Numbered from the stretch's first letter, positions 8,743-19,841 are shown. The stretch is DNA of 64,000 nt from Verrucomicrobiota bacterium (GCA_023432225.1 JAEYUW010000040.1:1-64000); one strand, 5' to 3'. The notes: a model not told the origin generated them from the sequence alone. Translations and numbers: made by a program.

Positions 8743-8836
8743 GTAGGGCCGGTCTCCGACCGGCCCGGAGGGCGCTCGTTCGCGGATTGCACCGGCGAGA
8801 GGCCGCTCAATGGGGCCGGTCGGAGACCGGCCCTAC
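8743..8836. repeat. GTAG...CTAC hairpin element (GGTCTCCGACC type)
   Basis: A 94-bp element: GTAGGGCCGGTCTCCGACCG at the left and the inverted copy ending CGGCCCTAC at the right, so the ends pair as one long stem and each arm is itself palindromic. Its right end abuts the TAG stop of the LytTR gene (the G is shared). Confidence 0.8.
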
Positions 8837-9645
8837 TATAGCAGCTGCTCCACCGCGCTGCGGTAGCTGCGGCTGATGTTCAGCGTCGTGCCGTTGTCGA
8901 GTTCGAGCGGCCGGCCCCAAGCGGTCGTCGGTTTGAGTCGTCGCACGTAGGCGATATTCACGATGCAGGATTTGTGGATTCGCACGAAGCGCGCGGGGCT
9001 GAGCTGTTCGAGCGCGTGCGTCAGCGTCATCCGCGTGAGCAGATTCCGCTGTGTGGTGTGGACGCGGATGTAGTCGCCTTGCGCCTCGATCCACCGGATG
9101 TCGGCCTGGTTCACGAAGTGGTGCTCGCCATCGACCTTGAGCACAAACGGGGCGTCCTTGCCGGCCGCAGGCGCCGGAGCCGGAACAGTCGGAGGAGGTG
9201 AAGCCACGGCCTCCGGTTTCTTGGCCAGGTGCGCGAGCAGGCGGTCGACGGCACGCTCCGTGCCGTCCAGCGAATCACCGCGCACGCGGCGCTTCGCCCG
9301 ATCCATCGCCTGATGGAAGCGATCGTCGGAAAACGGCTTCACCACGTAGTCGACCGCATGCAGCTCGAAGGCCTTGATCGCGTGCTCATCGAACGCCGTG
9401 ATGAAAACCACCTCGGGACGCTCGGAAGGTTTCAGATGAAGGAGAGCCTCGATGCCGGTCATGATCGGCATCTGGATATCGAGCAACACGAGGGCTGGCC
9501 GCTGCGTCTTCACCGCCTCGAGCACGGCCTCGCCATCGCCCGCCTCCCCGACGATTTCGATTTCCGGATCGGTGCGAAGCAGATCGCGCAACATGCGGCG
9601 CGCGATCTTTTCGTCGTCAGCGATGAGCGTCTTGATGGTTTGCAT
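8836..9645 (-). CDS. LytTR-family response regulator
   Basis: Two-component transcription regulator, 269 aa. Receiver domain at 1-120: acidic pair ADDE near residues 9-12, phospho-acceptor D56 in LVLLDIQMP, T/A in FITAFD and the conserved lysine in YVVKPF. A Pro/Ala linker is followed by a LytTR DNA-binding domain (about 168-269; ADIRWIEAQGDYIRVHT, RFVRIHKSCIVNIAYVRRL, LNISRSYRSAV). It follows the sensor kinase gene by 10 bp and so forms an operon with it. The stop codon TAG touches the repeat element at 8743-8836. Confidence 0.93.
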   Translation of the reverse strand: MQTIKTLIADDEKIARRMLRDLLRTDPEIEIVGEAGDGEAVLEAVKTQRPALVLLDIQMPIMTGIEALLHLKPSERPEVVFITAFDEHAIKAFELHAVDYVVKPFSDDRFHQAMDRAKRRVRGDSLDGTERAVDRLLAHLAKKPEAVASPPPTVPAPAPAAGKDAPFVLKVDGEHHFVNQADIRWIEAQGDYIRVHTTQRNLLTRMTLTHALEQLSPARFVRIHKSCIVNIAYVRRLKPTTAWGRPLELDNGTTLNISRSYRSAVEQLL

Positions 9646-9655
9646 GGGAAATTCT

Positions 9656-10828
9656 TCAGGCGCGCACCGGCACGGCCGACTCGGCGACTTTGAACGGCAA
9701 GGCGAGGTGCACGACCGTGCCGGCGGGCGTGTTCACCTGACAATCGAGCGTGAAGTGCGCGCCGAATGCGCGCTCCATGCGCTGGCGCGTGGTGGCGAGG
9801 CCGATGCCGTGACTCGGCGGCGGCGCCTCGCCGCGCGGCATTTCGGCGGGATCGTTGACCACCTCCAGGTGCAGCTGCTCGCCCTGCACCGACGCGCGAA
9901 TGCGCACCCAGCCGGGCGTGCGGCGGCGGGCGATGCCGTGCTTGATGGCGTTCTCCACCATCGGTTGCAGCAACAGCGTCGGCACCTCGGCGACGAGCGC
10001 GTCGGGAGTCGCGTCGATCGCAAAACTCAGCCGCGCATCGAAGCGCATTTTTTCGATTTCGAGATAGGTGCGGCAATACGCCAGCTCCTCGGCCAGCGTC
10101 ACGATCGGGCGGCCGGTGCTCCCGATGAGCGCGCGCAGCAACGCGCTGACGCGTGAGAGGGCCTCGACGGCTTGCGCATTCTCGCCGAGGCGCACGAGGC
10201 CCGAGACGGCGTTGAGGGCGTTGAAGAGGAAATGCGGATGGAGCTGCTGCTTCAGGGCCTTCATCTCCGCCTGCACGAGTTCGGAGCGGAGCTGTTCCTG
10301 CTGGAGCTCGGTCGCGCTCAGTTTGAGGCGGAGTTCGTTTTCGCGGATGAGCGATTGCCGTCGCTCGTGGAGTAGGTCGACCATGTAGCCGGCGGCCAGC
10401 GTTCCGACGTAGGCGAGCACGTCGAGGAGTTGCCGCGCGCCAAACTGCGCCGTCATCTCGTGCAGGCTGACGAGCGGCATCGACCACAGTTTATCCAGCG
10501 GGATCGCGGCCCAGATCCAGATGCGAGTGACCATGACCCAGGCAGTCAGCACCGCGCAGAAGGCGAAGTGCAGGAACAACCCCCACGGCAGCCACCAGCC
10601 GTGCACGGGAATGCGCCGCCGCAATTCGAAGATCAGCGGCGTGAGCAAGGCCCAGAGCCACGCGCGCATCATCTGGAGGTAGGCGAACCAGAGGTGCACC
10701 ATCGTGCGATTGCCGCCGGGCGGCACTTCCATCGGCACGGTTGCAAAGGTCTGCGCCAACAGGACCAGCCCAATGCCGGTCCAGACGGCGAAGAGCAATG
10801 ACCAGCGGATGGGCGGGCGGGGCGGCAC
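9656..10828 (-). CDS. LytS/YehU-type sensor histidine kinase
   Basis: Membrane sensor kinase, 390 aa. Four to five predicted membrane helices lie in residues 8-150. A coiled coil follows (about 155-190). The His_kinase domain has the phospho-acceptor motif QLHPHFLFNALN near 195-204. The HATPase domain includes LLLQPMVENAIKHGI and GIGLATTRQRM. It starts with GTG after a GGAAAA stretch. It is paired with the LytTR regulator directly downstream. The input signal is unknown, as the N-terminus has no recognised sensor domain. Confidence 0.92.
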   Translation of the reverse strand: MPPRPPIRWSLLFAVWTGIGLVLLAQTFATVPMEVPPGGNRTMVHLWFAYLQMMRAWLWALLTPLIFELRRRIPVHGWWLPWGLFLHFAFCAVLTAWVMVTRIWIWAAIPLDKLWSMPLVSLHEMTAQFGARQLLDVLAYVGTLAAGYMVDLLHERRQSLIRENELRLKLSATELQQEQLRSELVQAEMKALKQQLHPHFLFNALNAVSGLVRLGENAQAVEALSRVSALLRALIGSTGRPIVTLAEELAYCRTYLEIEKMRFDARLSFAIDATPDALVAEVPTLLLQPMVENAIKHGIARRRTPGWVRIRASVQGEQLHLEVVNDPAEMPRGEAPPPSHGIGLATTRQRMERAFGAHFTLDCQVNTPAGTVVHLALPFKVAESAVPVRA

Positions 10829-11021
10829 GGCTTTTCCGTGCGCGCGGCGGACCGAAAATGCAAGCCCCGCCCGGGTTCGCTATCGTCCGTCCAGCGCAGC
10901 AGGAGCGGAGTCCGGCGAACGACGCGGCGCGCTCGTCGCTCGCCAGTAGGCGTTCGTCGATTTTCCAGCGGTGACGCGAAATGCGCCGGCGGCCACAACG
11001 CGCGGCGCTAGCGCCGGGCGC

Positions 11022-12401
11022 TCAGTTGCGCCGCTCGACGAGCGCGCCGGACTTGTCCTTGAAGACGATCATGCGCGTCTCCGCGTTGTAGGTCTCGAAC
11101 AGGATGCCGAGCTGCGGATTCACCAGATCGCCGGGGGCATAAGCGGTGCGCTCGATGAACACGCGCGGATTCGCGCCGCCGCGCACGCCGCTGATGCGCA
11201 GGTTCTGGACCCAGGCCTTGAACGCCACGCTCGGCGGTGGTGGCGGCGCGGACTTGGCTACGGCCGGACTTGCTTCGGGCGTGGTCGTCGTGGCGCTGCC
11301 ACTCGACGACGCGCTGTCGACCGTGGGGAGGTTCGCCGGCACAGCCGCAGATTTGCCCGCGGAATCGCCGGGCGTCGCAGTCGCCGCCGAAGCAGCGGGA
11401 ACCGATTTCGGGTTATCGCCGCCGAGCACTTCATCCATGGCCGCGGCCTGAGCCGCCGCCGCGTTGGCGGTGATGCTCTTGGCTTTGGCCACGGCCTGGC
11501 CCAACTCGGTCGTCGGGCCAGCGGGCTGTGTCGGTGCGACGCCGGCCTTCGGAGCTGGCGTGGTGGCGGTGGACGCAGCGGTTTTCGGGGCCGGCGCAGT
11601 GGGGCGCGGAGGAGGCTCCTCTTGGGCGAAATAAAACAAGCCCGCGGCGACGAGCACGAGCACGCCAACGCCGGCGCCAGCAAAAATGAAAAGCCGCTGG
11701 CGCGGATTCGTCGCGGTGGCGGCGGCTTTTAGCTCTTTCGCCTCCGCATCGCTCGGGGCCGCGGCCGGCGCGTGAGCTTTTTTCAGTCCCGGCGGCGGTG
11801 GAAATTTTGCGACTCCGGGCGGCGGTGGAAAAGGAGCCGGAGCCGACGTGGGCACAGGCGTCCCGCTCGATGTCGGAGACGGCGGTGCCTCCGGCGCAGG
11901 CTCAGCAGCCGGCGGCGCTTCTGGTGGCGGAGCGGACAGTGGTGGCGGAGCCGTCGGTGCCACCGGTGCGGCCGCGGCCTCGCGGGGCTTGAAGGCGATT
12001 TTCGGTCGAGCGGCCGCGGCGTCGTTAGCGGCGGCAGGCGCGGTAGCCGCGGTTTCCTGCGGCGCGGGAGCGACCGGCTCGGTAACGGCGGGCGCGGTCA
12101 GGTCGGCCGGCGCAGGCGGGGCGGCCGGAGTGGCGGGGGCAACTGGAGCGGGGGGTTCCGCGACGGGCGTCGCCGCCGCGGCCGGCGTTGTCGGGGCCGC
12201 AGAATCGCTGGAGAGCTTCGGACGCAGACGCACGGGCGCGGGAGTTGCGGGGCTCTCGGGAGCGGGGGCCGCGGGCGGAGTCGGAGCGGCAGCTGGAGGC
12301 GCCGTCTCGCCGGAGGCAGGAGCCGGAGGAGTGGACGAGGCCGGGCTTTCGCCGGACAAACGCGGCTTCAGGCGGAGCTTCGGGGCGTTGTCGTCACTCA
12401 T
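11022..12401 (-). CDS. Pro/Ala-rich single-pass membrane protein with a small C-terminal domain
   Basis: Not recognised with certainty; 459 aa. Residues 1-230 are Pro/Ala-rich low complexity, with two short basic repeats LRLKPRLSGE (start) and VRLRPKLSSD. A membrane helix LFIFAGAGVGVLVLVAAGLF is near 242-262. After a second low-complexity stretch, a folded C-terminal domain (about 393-459) reads AWVQNLRISGVRG, NPRVFIERTAYAPGDLV, ETRMIVFKDKSG. That domain resembles in pattern the C-terminal domain of type II secretion protein GspB, but no other secretion gene is nearby. The predicted topology is cytoplasmic N-terminus, periplasmic C-terminus. It stands alone. Confidence 0.75.
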   Translation of the reverse strand: MSDDNAPKLRLKPRLSGESPASSTPPAPASGETAPPAAAPTPPAAPAPESPATPAPVRLRPKLSSDSAAPTTPAAAATPVAEPPAPVAPATPAAPPAPADLTAPAVTEPVAPAPQETAATAPAAANDAAAARPKIAFKPREAAAAPVAPTAPPPLSAPPPEAPPAAEPAPEAPPSPTSSGTPVPTSAPAPFPPPPGVAKFPPPPGLKKAHAPAAAPSDAEAKELKAAATATNPRQRLFIFAGAGVGVLVLVAAGLFYFAQEEPPPRPTAPAPKTAASTATTPAPKAGVAPTQPAGPTTELGQAVAKAKSITANAAAAQAAAMDEVLGGDNPKSVPAASAATATPGDSAGKSAAVPANLPTVDSASSSGSATTTTPEASPAVAKSAPPPPPSVAFKAWVQNLRISGVRGGANPRVFIERTAYAPGDLVNPQLGILFETYNAETRMIVFKDKSGALVERRN

Positions 12402-12488
12402 GCGGTGTGGTTAACCGATTTGCGGGGCGGAGAAACACAAAATTCCCCGCGGGCGTGACAATTTCCGGGCTTTTCACAGCATGTGCGC

Positions 12489-12965
12489 ATGCCGCCGGAC
12501 AGAACGTTTCGCTCGCGCGTGGATGCGTGGTTGGTGCTGCTCGTCGGCGGGGCGGCGGCGCTGCCGATCGGCGCGGCCATCTGGCTCGGGCTGCATGGCC
12601 ACACGCGCGGAGTGCTGCTGCTGGCGTGTTGGGGCACGACGATGGTGGCGGTCGGCGCGGCGTTGAGCTGGCCGTTGCGCTACACGCTGCGCGCCGATCG
12701 GCTGCACATCCAGAGCGGCTGGCTTGATTGGGATGTGCCCTACGCGGCGTTGCGCGCGGTGGCGCCCTCGCGCAACCCGCTCGCGGCGCCGGCGTGGTCG
12801 CTCCAGCGGGTGCGGCTGGATTTTGCAGATGGCTTCATCCTCGTCTCGCCAGACGACCGGGAACTGTTCATAGAGGAAATCGCCGGACGCTGCCCGCACC
12901 TCGCGCGAGTTGGCGCCGGTCTGGCGTCGCCTACCCCTCAGACCCATGAAAAAGTTGCCCGCTAA
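12489..12965 (+). CDS. Small membrane protein with bacterial PH-like domain
   Basis: Protein of 158 aa with two membrane helices (about 10-60: DAWLVLLVGGAAALPIGAAI and GVLLLACWGTTMVAVGAAL). They are followed by a beta-rich segment YTLRADRLHIQSGWLDWDVPYAALRAVAP...RLDFADGFILVSPDDRELFIEEI typical of YdbS-like bacterial PH domains. Role unknown; such proteins often act at the cell envelope. I chose ATG 12489 over a GTG two codons earlier. The end overlaps the start of the next gene by 20 bp, so the two are co-transcribed. Confidence 0.8.
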   Translation: MPPDRTFRSRVDAWLVLLVGGAAALPIGAAIWLGLHGHTRGVLLLACWGTTMVAVGAALSWPLRYTLRADRLHIQSGWLDWDVPYAALRAVAPSRNPLAAPAWSLQRVRLDFADGFILVSPDDRELFIEEIAGRCPHLARVGAGLASPTPQTHEKVAR

Positions 12966-13506
12966 GATCGCCGGCATCACCACGGCCGCGGTGGAAAAAG
13001 CCACTGGTCGCCCGTGGACCGACTGGGTCGACCTCCTCGACAAGGCCGGTGCGAAATCCTGGCCGCACGCCGAGATCGCGCAGTGGCTGCAGAAGAAGCA
13101 CAAGGTCAACGATTGGTGGAGCCAGATGGTGACCGTCGGCTACGAACAAGTCACCGGCCGCCGCGTGAAGAACCAGAAAACGGAAGGTTTCGAAATCAGC
13201 GTGAGCAAGACCATCGCGGCGCCGGTCGCCGTGGCGTTCGAGGCGTGGAAGGACGCGGCCATCCGCGAGCGCTGGCTGCCGCGCACGCCGCTCTCGGTCC
13301 GCAAAGCCACACCGCACAAATCCATTCGCATCGTGTGGCCGGATGAGACGACGTTGTCCGTGAATTTCTGGCCGAAGGGCCCGCTGAAATGCCAAGTCGT
13401 GCCGCAGCACGGCAAATTGCCCGATGCCGCGGCGGCCGAGAAGATGAAGGCGTTCTGGACGACGCAGCTCGACGTGCTGGGCGCCTTCCTCGAACCGAAG
13501 CCGTGA
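12946..13506 (+). CDS. DUF4287 plus SRPBCC (AHSA1-like) protein
   Basis: Soluble protein of 186 aa. The N-terminal DUF4287 domain covers about 8-70 (TGRPWTDWVDLLDKAGAKSW, HAEIAQWLQKKHKVNDWWSQ, YEQVTGRR). The second half is an SRPBCC/AHSA1-type lipid- or ligand-binding fold (ISVSKTIAAPVAVAFEAWKD, RERWLPR, FWTTQLDVLGAFL). The function is unknown; relatives bind small hydrophobic ligands. The ATG was chosen because DUF4287 begins near it and it overlaps the preceding gene by 20 bp. Confidence 0.85.
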   Translation: MKKLPAKIAGITTAAVEKATGRPWTDWVDLLDKAGAKSWPHAEIAQWLQKKHKVNDWWSQMVTVGYEQVTGRRVKNQKTEGFEISVSKTIAAPVAVAFEAWKDAAIRERWLPRTPLSVRKATPHKSIRIVWPDETTLSVNFWPKGPLKCQVVPQHGKLPDAAAAEKMKAFWTTQLDVLGAFLEPKP

Positions 13507-13643
13507 GGCGCCGCGGGGCGGGACGGCGCGGATAGGTTTTTCTCGCGCAAGCACGTCGCGCGGAGTGATTTTCCCGTCGGTAGCCGCGTCGCGGGGCGCG
13601 ATTTTTCCCGCTTGCCCGTCCGCCGGGCGCACGACGCAGTAGC

Positions 13644-14330
13644 ATGATGGGCCTTCGCCGCACATTCCTCGCTCTCGTCCTCGTCGCTGGCACGCTCACG
13701 AGTGCGCTGGCGCAAGAGGTGCAGGTGCACGGCCTGATGTTCGAACGCTGGGTGCGCGACACGTTTTTCGACGGCTACAAGCCCGCGAGCTACACCCAGC
13801 GCTGGGACATCCCGGCCGACGCCAACAAGAATCACGGCGGCGTGCCCGTGAACCCGAAGGCCGTGAAATTCGGCACGCCCGTCGATCTCGGCGACGCCTT
13901 GCGCCAATACGAAATCAACGAGCCGTTCATTCTCGTGCTCGGCTTCTGGGAGCAGCACGGCGAGGAGAAACGCTTCGTCAACATCGTCGCCCCGCTCATC
14001 ACGCACGACCGGTGGGTGGCGCTCTGGGGCGACATCACCTACGCCGATTTGCTCAAGCTCGACGAGCTCATCAAAGACCCCGCGCGTCCGATCGAAGAAA
14101 CGCGCAAGCTCGCGTTGAAGACCAAGAACTCGCCGCCGTTCAACTCCGCCGTCATCCAGGTTAATCCGAAGATCGATGCGCGTCAGCGCCGCCTCCAGTG
14201 CTCGATCCGCTTCGAAGACGTCTTCCGTCACCTCGCGCCGGACGCCGATCCCAAGCGCCAAGCCACGCCGGCGCTGTGGGGCGTGCCCTTCCCCGGCCCG
14301 ATCCAGTCTCCGCCGCGTAACCAGCGTTGA
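13644..14330 (+). CDS. Secreted protein of unknown function
   Basis: Protein of 228 aa with a clear Sec signal (MGLRRTFLALVLVAGTLTSALAQ; cleavage after about residue 24). The mature part is well folded in appearance: MFERWVRDTFFDGY, GTPVDLGDALRQYEINEPFILVLGFWEQ, FVNIVAPLI, LWGDITYADLLKLDELI, then a C-terminal QRRLQCSIRFEDVFRHLAP. I do not recognise the family. The order of elements faintly recalls a restriction-endonuclease-like fold, but no convincing D...ExK set is seen. The gene stands alone and meets the PAS gene tail to tail. Confidence 0.78.
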   Translation: MMGLRRTFLALVLVAGTLTSALAQEVQVHGLMFERWVRDTFFDGYKPASYTQRWDIPADANKNHGGVPVNPKAVKFGTPVDLGDALRQYEINEPFILVLGFWEQHGEEKRFVNIVAPLITHDRWVALWGDITYADLLKLDELIKDPARPIEETRKLALKTKNSPPFNSAVIQVNPKIDARQRRLQCSIRFEDVFRHLAPDADPKRQATPALWGVPFPGPIQSPPRNQR

Positions 14331-14375
14331 GCTGCGCCGGACCACCCCGGCGGAGGATGCCGCGCCCTCGCTCGC

Positions 14376-14936
14376 TCAACCGTCGCTGATCCGTCGCTCG
14401 CGCGCCACAAACCACAGCGGCCGGCCCTCGTCATCGAGCACCGGCACGATCTGCGCGTCGACGCGGTAGCTCGAGCCATCGGCGTGGTAATTGACCAGCT
14501 CTGCGCGGCACGGCTGGCGGGCCGCGAGCGCCGCGCGGATCTTCGCCACCGTCGCCGGATCCGTCTGCGGTCCCTGCAGCACTTGGCCGGGCTTGCGGCC
14601 AGCCATGTCCACGAGGGGGCGACCGCACAGTTTTTCGAAGGCCGCGTTGACCCAGATCACCCGACCGGCGGCATCGGTCACAACCAGCGCATCCGGTTCC
14701 TTCTCCTGCGGCGTGGCGTCCGCCGCCGCGAGGATGCGAGCGCGCAACCCAGCCGGCACGTCGCTGGGTGGGACCCGCTGCATCAACGCCGTCGTGACAG
14801 CCTCGCGCAGCCCGGCGACGTGCGCCGCCAGCTCCCCGTTGAACTCCATCAACACCTCGAAGCCCTGCCGCTCCGTCTCCGTCATGGAGCCGGACACGTA
14901 GAGCGCCGCGCGGTCGAGCAGGAATTCGTCGAGCAC
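14376..14936 (-). CDS. Anti-sigma-factor-like domain fused to a PAS domain
   Basis: Cytoplasmic protein of 186 aa, GTG start. Residues 1-70 have the layout of a zinc-less RskA-type anti-sigma domain: short helix LLDRAALYVSGSM, TETERQGFEVLM, AHVAGLREAVTTAL, PAGLRARIL. Residues about 80-180 form a PAS domain (VVTDAAGRVIWVNAAFEKLCGR, DMAGRKPGQVLQGPQTDP, ELVNYHADGSSYRVDAQIVPVLDDEGR) of the LOV-like short type, but the photoactive cysteine motif GRNCRFLQ is not present. No membrane helix is visible. No partner sigma gene lies beside it. It is divergent from the hybrid kinase. Confidence 0.78.
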   Translation of the reverse strand: MLDEFLLDRAALYVSGSMTETERQGFEVLMEFNGELAAHVAGLREAVTTALMQRVPPSDVPAGLRARILAAADATPQEKEPDALVVTDAAGRVIWVNAAFEKLCGRPLVDMAGRKPGQVLQGPQTDPATVAKIRAALAARQPCRAELVNYHADGSSYRVDAQIVPVLDDEGRPLWFVARERRISDG

Positions 14937-15093
14937 ACCGTGAGGGAACTCGCCCCGCTCCGCGCGTCAAAGCTGGAGTTCGGCGCTCCACGCGGCCGCC
15001 TTCCCCCCGACGGACGCGAGAATTGGACGATGACAATCGCCCGCCAACCGTGCATGAAACAGGGCGTCAGCCTCCAGCACCCCCTCGCTCCCC

Positions 15094-17520
<2,427 letters not shown>

Positions 17521-17543
17521 ACGCACGACTTATCCGCCACCGA

Positions 17544-18329
17544 TCACGGCTTCGCCGCCGGCGGCGTCCGCAGCGCGGCCTTCACCGCTCCAACCGCGAT
17601 CTCGCGCGGCACCACGAGCTGCCACCGCCCATCCGTGAGCCGGAACGTCAGCACCGCATCCTTCGCGATCGCGCCGCTGCGCTCCGTGCGCGTGCGCAGC
17701 GCAATGTCGCCGTTGTTGAGCGTCAACGTGCCCACCGGCCCGATCGCACTCAAATCCTGCGGCACCTGCACCGCGATCAACGTCGCCAGCATGTTCTCCG
17801 GCGAACCGTAACTTGCCCGCGCCTCTTCCGACAGCAGCGCGAACACCTCCCCGAGTTGCTGCCGTCCCGCCGCGTCGACGGCCAACAACGAGCCCACGAC
17901 CTCCGTCTCACCGCGCGTCGCCGCCCACACGAAGCTCTCCAGCGCCGCCTCCGGCGAAGCCGCGCCCGCATCGCGCCAATCCGCATTCTTCACCATCGGC
18001 CCGCGCAGCGGTGGCCGATCCTCCGCGACCGCGCGCGGCAGCGGACTCGCTGGCTCGCCCCGCTCAGCCGCGATCGCCCGCTCGATCTTCGCCAGCTCCT
18101 CGCGGGCCCGCGCCCATTCGTCGTGTTGCCGGCGCAGCTGCGCAAGTTCGTCGCGCGCTCCGGTCGTCTTCGGTCGCGACGGCGTGGCGCCACGCGCGAG
18201 GAGCTGCGCAATCAGCCGGTCGCGTTCGGCGCGTAGCGCGACCGCACGCGTGTGCTGCCACGTCCCCAGCGCGCCGAACGCGCCGATGCCGACTGCTACC
18301 AGTAACCAGAAGAACGTTCGCGGTTTCAT
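17544..18329 (-). CDS. Membrane-anchored coiled-coil protein, partner of the sigma-TonB fusion
   Basis: Unrecognised; 261 aa. One N-terminal membrane anchor (about 6-25, FFWLLVAVGIGAFGALGTW), then a coiled coil (about 30-90, rich in Glu/Arg), then a globular domain (about 115-255: SPEAALESFVWAATRGETE, DGRWQLVVPREIA) with the look of a periplasmic lipoprotein-type beta domain. It begins 3 bp after the sigma-TonB gene and must be translated from the same message. The shared anchor-plus-coiled-coil layout suggests that the two interact, which is inference. Confidence 0.78.
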   Translation of the reverse strand: MKPRTFFWLLVAVGIGAFGALGTWQHTRAVALRAERDRLIAQLLARGATPSRPKTTGARDELAQLRRQHDEWARAREELAKIERAIAAERGEPASPLPRAVAEDRPPLRGPMVKNADWRDAGAASPEAALESFVWAATRGETEVVGSLLAVDAAGRQQLGEVFALLSEEARASYGSPENMLATLIAVQVPQDLSAIGPVGTLTLNNGDIALRTRTERSGAIAKDAVLTFRLTDGRWQLVVPREIAVGAVKAALRTPPAAKP

Positions 18330-18332
18330 CGC

Positions 18333-19643
18333 TCAAAACCAGCTGCCATCACGCCGCACGTCGAAAACCAGATCCATCTGCACGCGCGCGTTGACCGCCG
18401 CCCCGTTCTTCTGCCCGGGCGCGAACTGCCACTCCGCGAGCGCATCGAGCGCGGGCTTCTCGAAGGCATCGTGCGTGGACGACAGCACCTTCGCGTCGAC
18501 CACCTTTCCCGCCGCATCGATGACGAAGCTCACTCGCGCGCGTCCGGTGATGCCGAAGTCGCGCAGCGCCGCCGGATACGCGGGCGGCACCTGTTTCACC
18601 GGCCGCGGCATCGCGTCGAGCTGCGCCGCGTCGAACACCTCGCCCGCCGCCGTCGCCTTGGCCGATGCCGGCAACAGCTTCGCGCGTGCGGCCTTCGTCG
18701 CCTGCAGTTTCTGCAATTCGCCGATCCGCTCCCGCGTTCGCTGTTGCAGCTCCGGCAATTCCGCCGCCGCCGCGCGCAAACGCTCGAGCTCGTCCCTCCC
18801 GGTCGACGGCGCCCGCAACCGCTGATACTCCGCCACGACATCATCTCCCATCGCCCGGAGCTGTGCGACATCGCCCGCGAGCGCCGCATTGGCTCGATAT
18901 TGCACAACGCCCGTCAACGCACCGGCCGCCAGCACCACCGTGCCCGCCGCCCATTGGAGTTTGGTCACGCTCATAAGGAGTCCCACCACGCCCACCGTCG
19001 CGCTCACCGGGGCAGCCGCCGCGATCGTAGCCGCCAGCCCGCTCGGCGCGGCCACCACCGCATGCGCCCCCAGCGCGGCACCCAGCGCCGCCGCGCTCGA
19101 GCGGATGCCGCGGCGCGCGAGTGCGGCGTGCAGCTTATCGAGCGCGCGTTCCACGCGCATGCGCGCGCCGTTTTCGCCGATCCCGAGGCGCTGGCCCACC
19201 TCCGCAAAACCACGATTTTCGAAAAATCGCAGCAATACGGCTTCGCGATCACGTTCGCCGAGCTCGCACAGCGCCGCGTCAATCACCAGGCGCAGCGCGT
19301 CCCAATCCGCTTCCGGCTCCGCGTCGCGCGTCAGGTCTTCCATGATCTGCGCCTCCCGTTCGCGGCGCCGCCGGCGCTGCTCCGCGCGCACGGCCTTCGC
19401 CGCCGCGTAACCGGTGCTGGTGTAGAGCCAGCCGGCCAGCACCGGACGATCGGCGAGCCCCGCGGCCTTGCGGGCCAGATCGGTAAACACACTCTGCGCC
19501 ACGTCGCGCGCGAGGTGCGCATCACCATCGACCTGGCGCAACGCCGCCGAATAAACCAGCGGCAGCCGCCGCGCGACGAGTTCGGCGAATGCCGCTTGAT
19601 CGGCGTGGTCGGCATAACGGCGGAGCAGTTCGGCATCTTCCAT
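18333..19643 (-). CDS. ECF sigma factor fused to membrane segment, coiled coil and TonB C-terminal domain
   Basis: Protein of 436 aa. Sigma-70 region 2 is at about 8-90 (LLRRYADHADQAAFAELVARR, DVAQSVFTDLARKA, LAGWLYTSTGYAA) and region 4 at about 112-170 (CELGERDREAVLLRFFE, AEVGQRLGIGENGARMRVERALDKL). Hydrophobic stretches follow (about 175-245, the clearest LQWAAGTVVLAAGALTGVV), then a coiled coil (about 250-310), then a TonB C-terminal domain (about 350-432: PPAYPAALRDFGITGRARVSFVIDAAG, LDALAEWQFAPG). The ATG at 19643 has AGGAAA before it; a longer start 14 codons up does not. No anti-sigma gene is next to it. Topology would put the sigma domain inside and the TonB domain outside. Confidence 0.88.
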   Translation of the reverse strand: MEDAELLRRYADHADQAAFAELVARRLPLVYSAALRQVDGDAHLARDVAQSVFTDLARKAAGLADRPVLAGWLYTSTGYAAAKAVRAEQRRRRREREAQIMEDLTRDAEPEADWDALRLVIDAALCELGERDREAVLLRFFENRGFAEVGQRLGIGENGARMRVERALDKLHAALARRGIRSSAAALGAALGAHAVVAAPSGLAATIAAAAPVSATVGVVGLLMSVTKLQWAAGTVVLAAGALTGVVQYRANAALAGDVAQLRAMGDDVVAEYQRLRAPSTGRDELERLRAAAAELPELQQRTRERIGELQKLQATKAARAKLLPASAKATAAGEVFDAAQLDAMPRPVKQVPPAYPAALRDFGITGRARVSFVIDAAGKVVDAKVLSSTHDAFEKPALDALAEWQFAPGQKNGAAVNARVQMDLVFDVRRDGSWF

Positions 19644-19841
19644 CGCGGTTTTCCTGTAGCACCCGCTGCCGCGAGAAGCGCACAAAAAATCCCGAAGTCT
19701 CCGCCCTCGTGCTCACCCGGCCTCGCCGACGAGGTGCCCGTTCCAATCCGCGCTCTGGCCGACCTGCTCTGCGCGCGTAAACTACGCTCGCGGCGGTGCT
19801 CGTCGGCAACCGCCCGCCCACCGCGTCCACCCCCTCACGCC

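Noticed and set aside
13644..14330. Restriction-endonuclease-like reading of the secreted 228-aa protein
   Set aside because: It has a signal peptide and no convincing D...E-x-K catalytic set; left as unknown.
14431..15036. Alternative 201-codon frame over the anti-sigma/PAS gene
   Set aside because: Arg/Gly-rich shadow of the real gene in another frame with no domain pattern.
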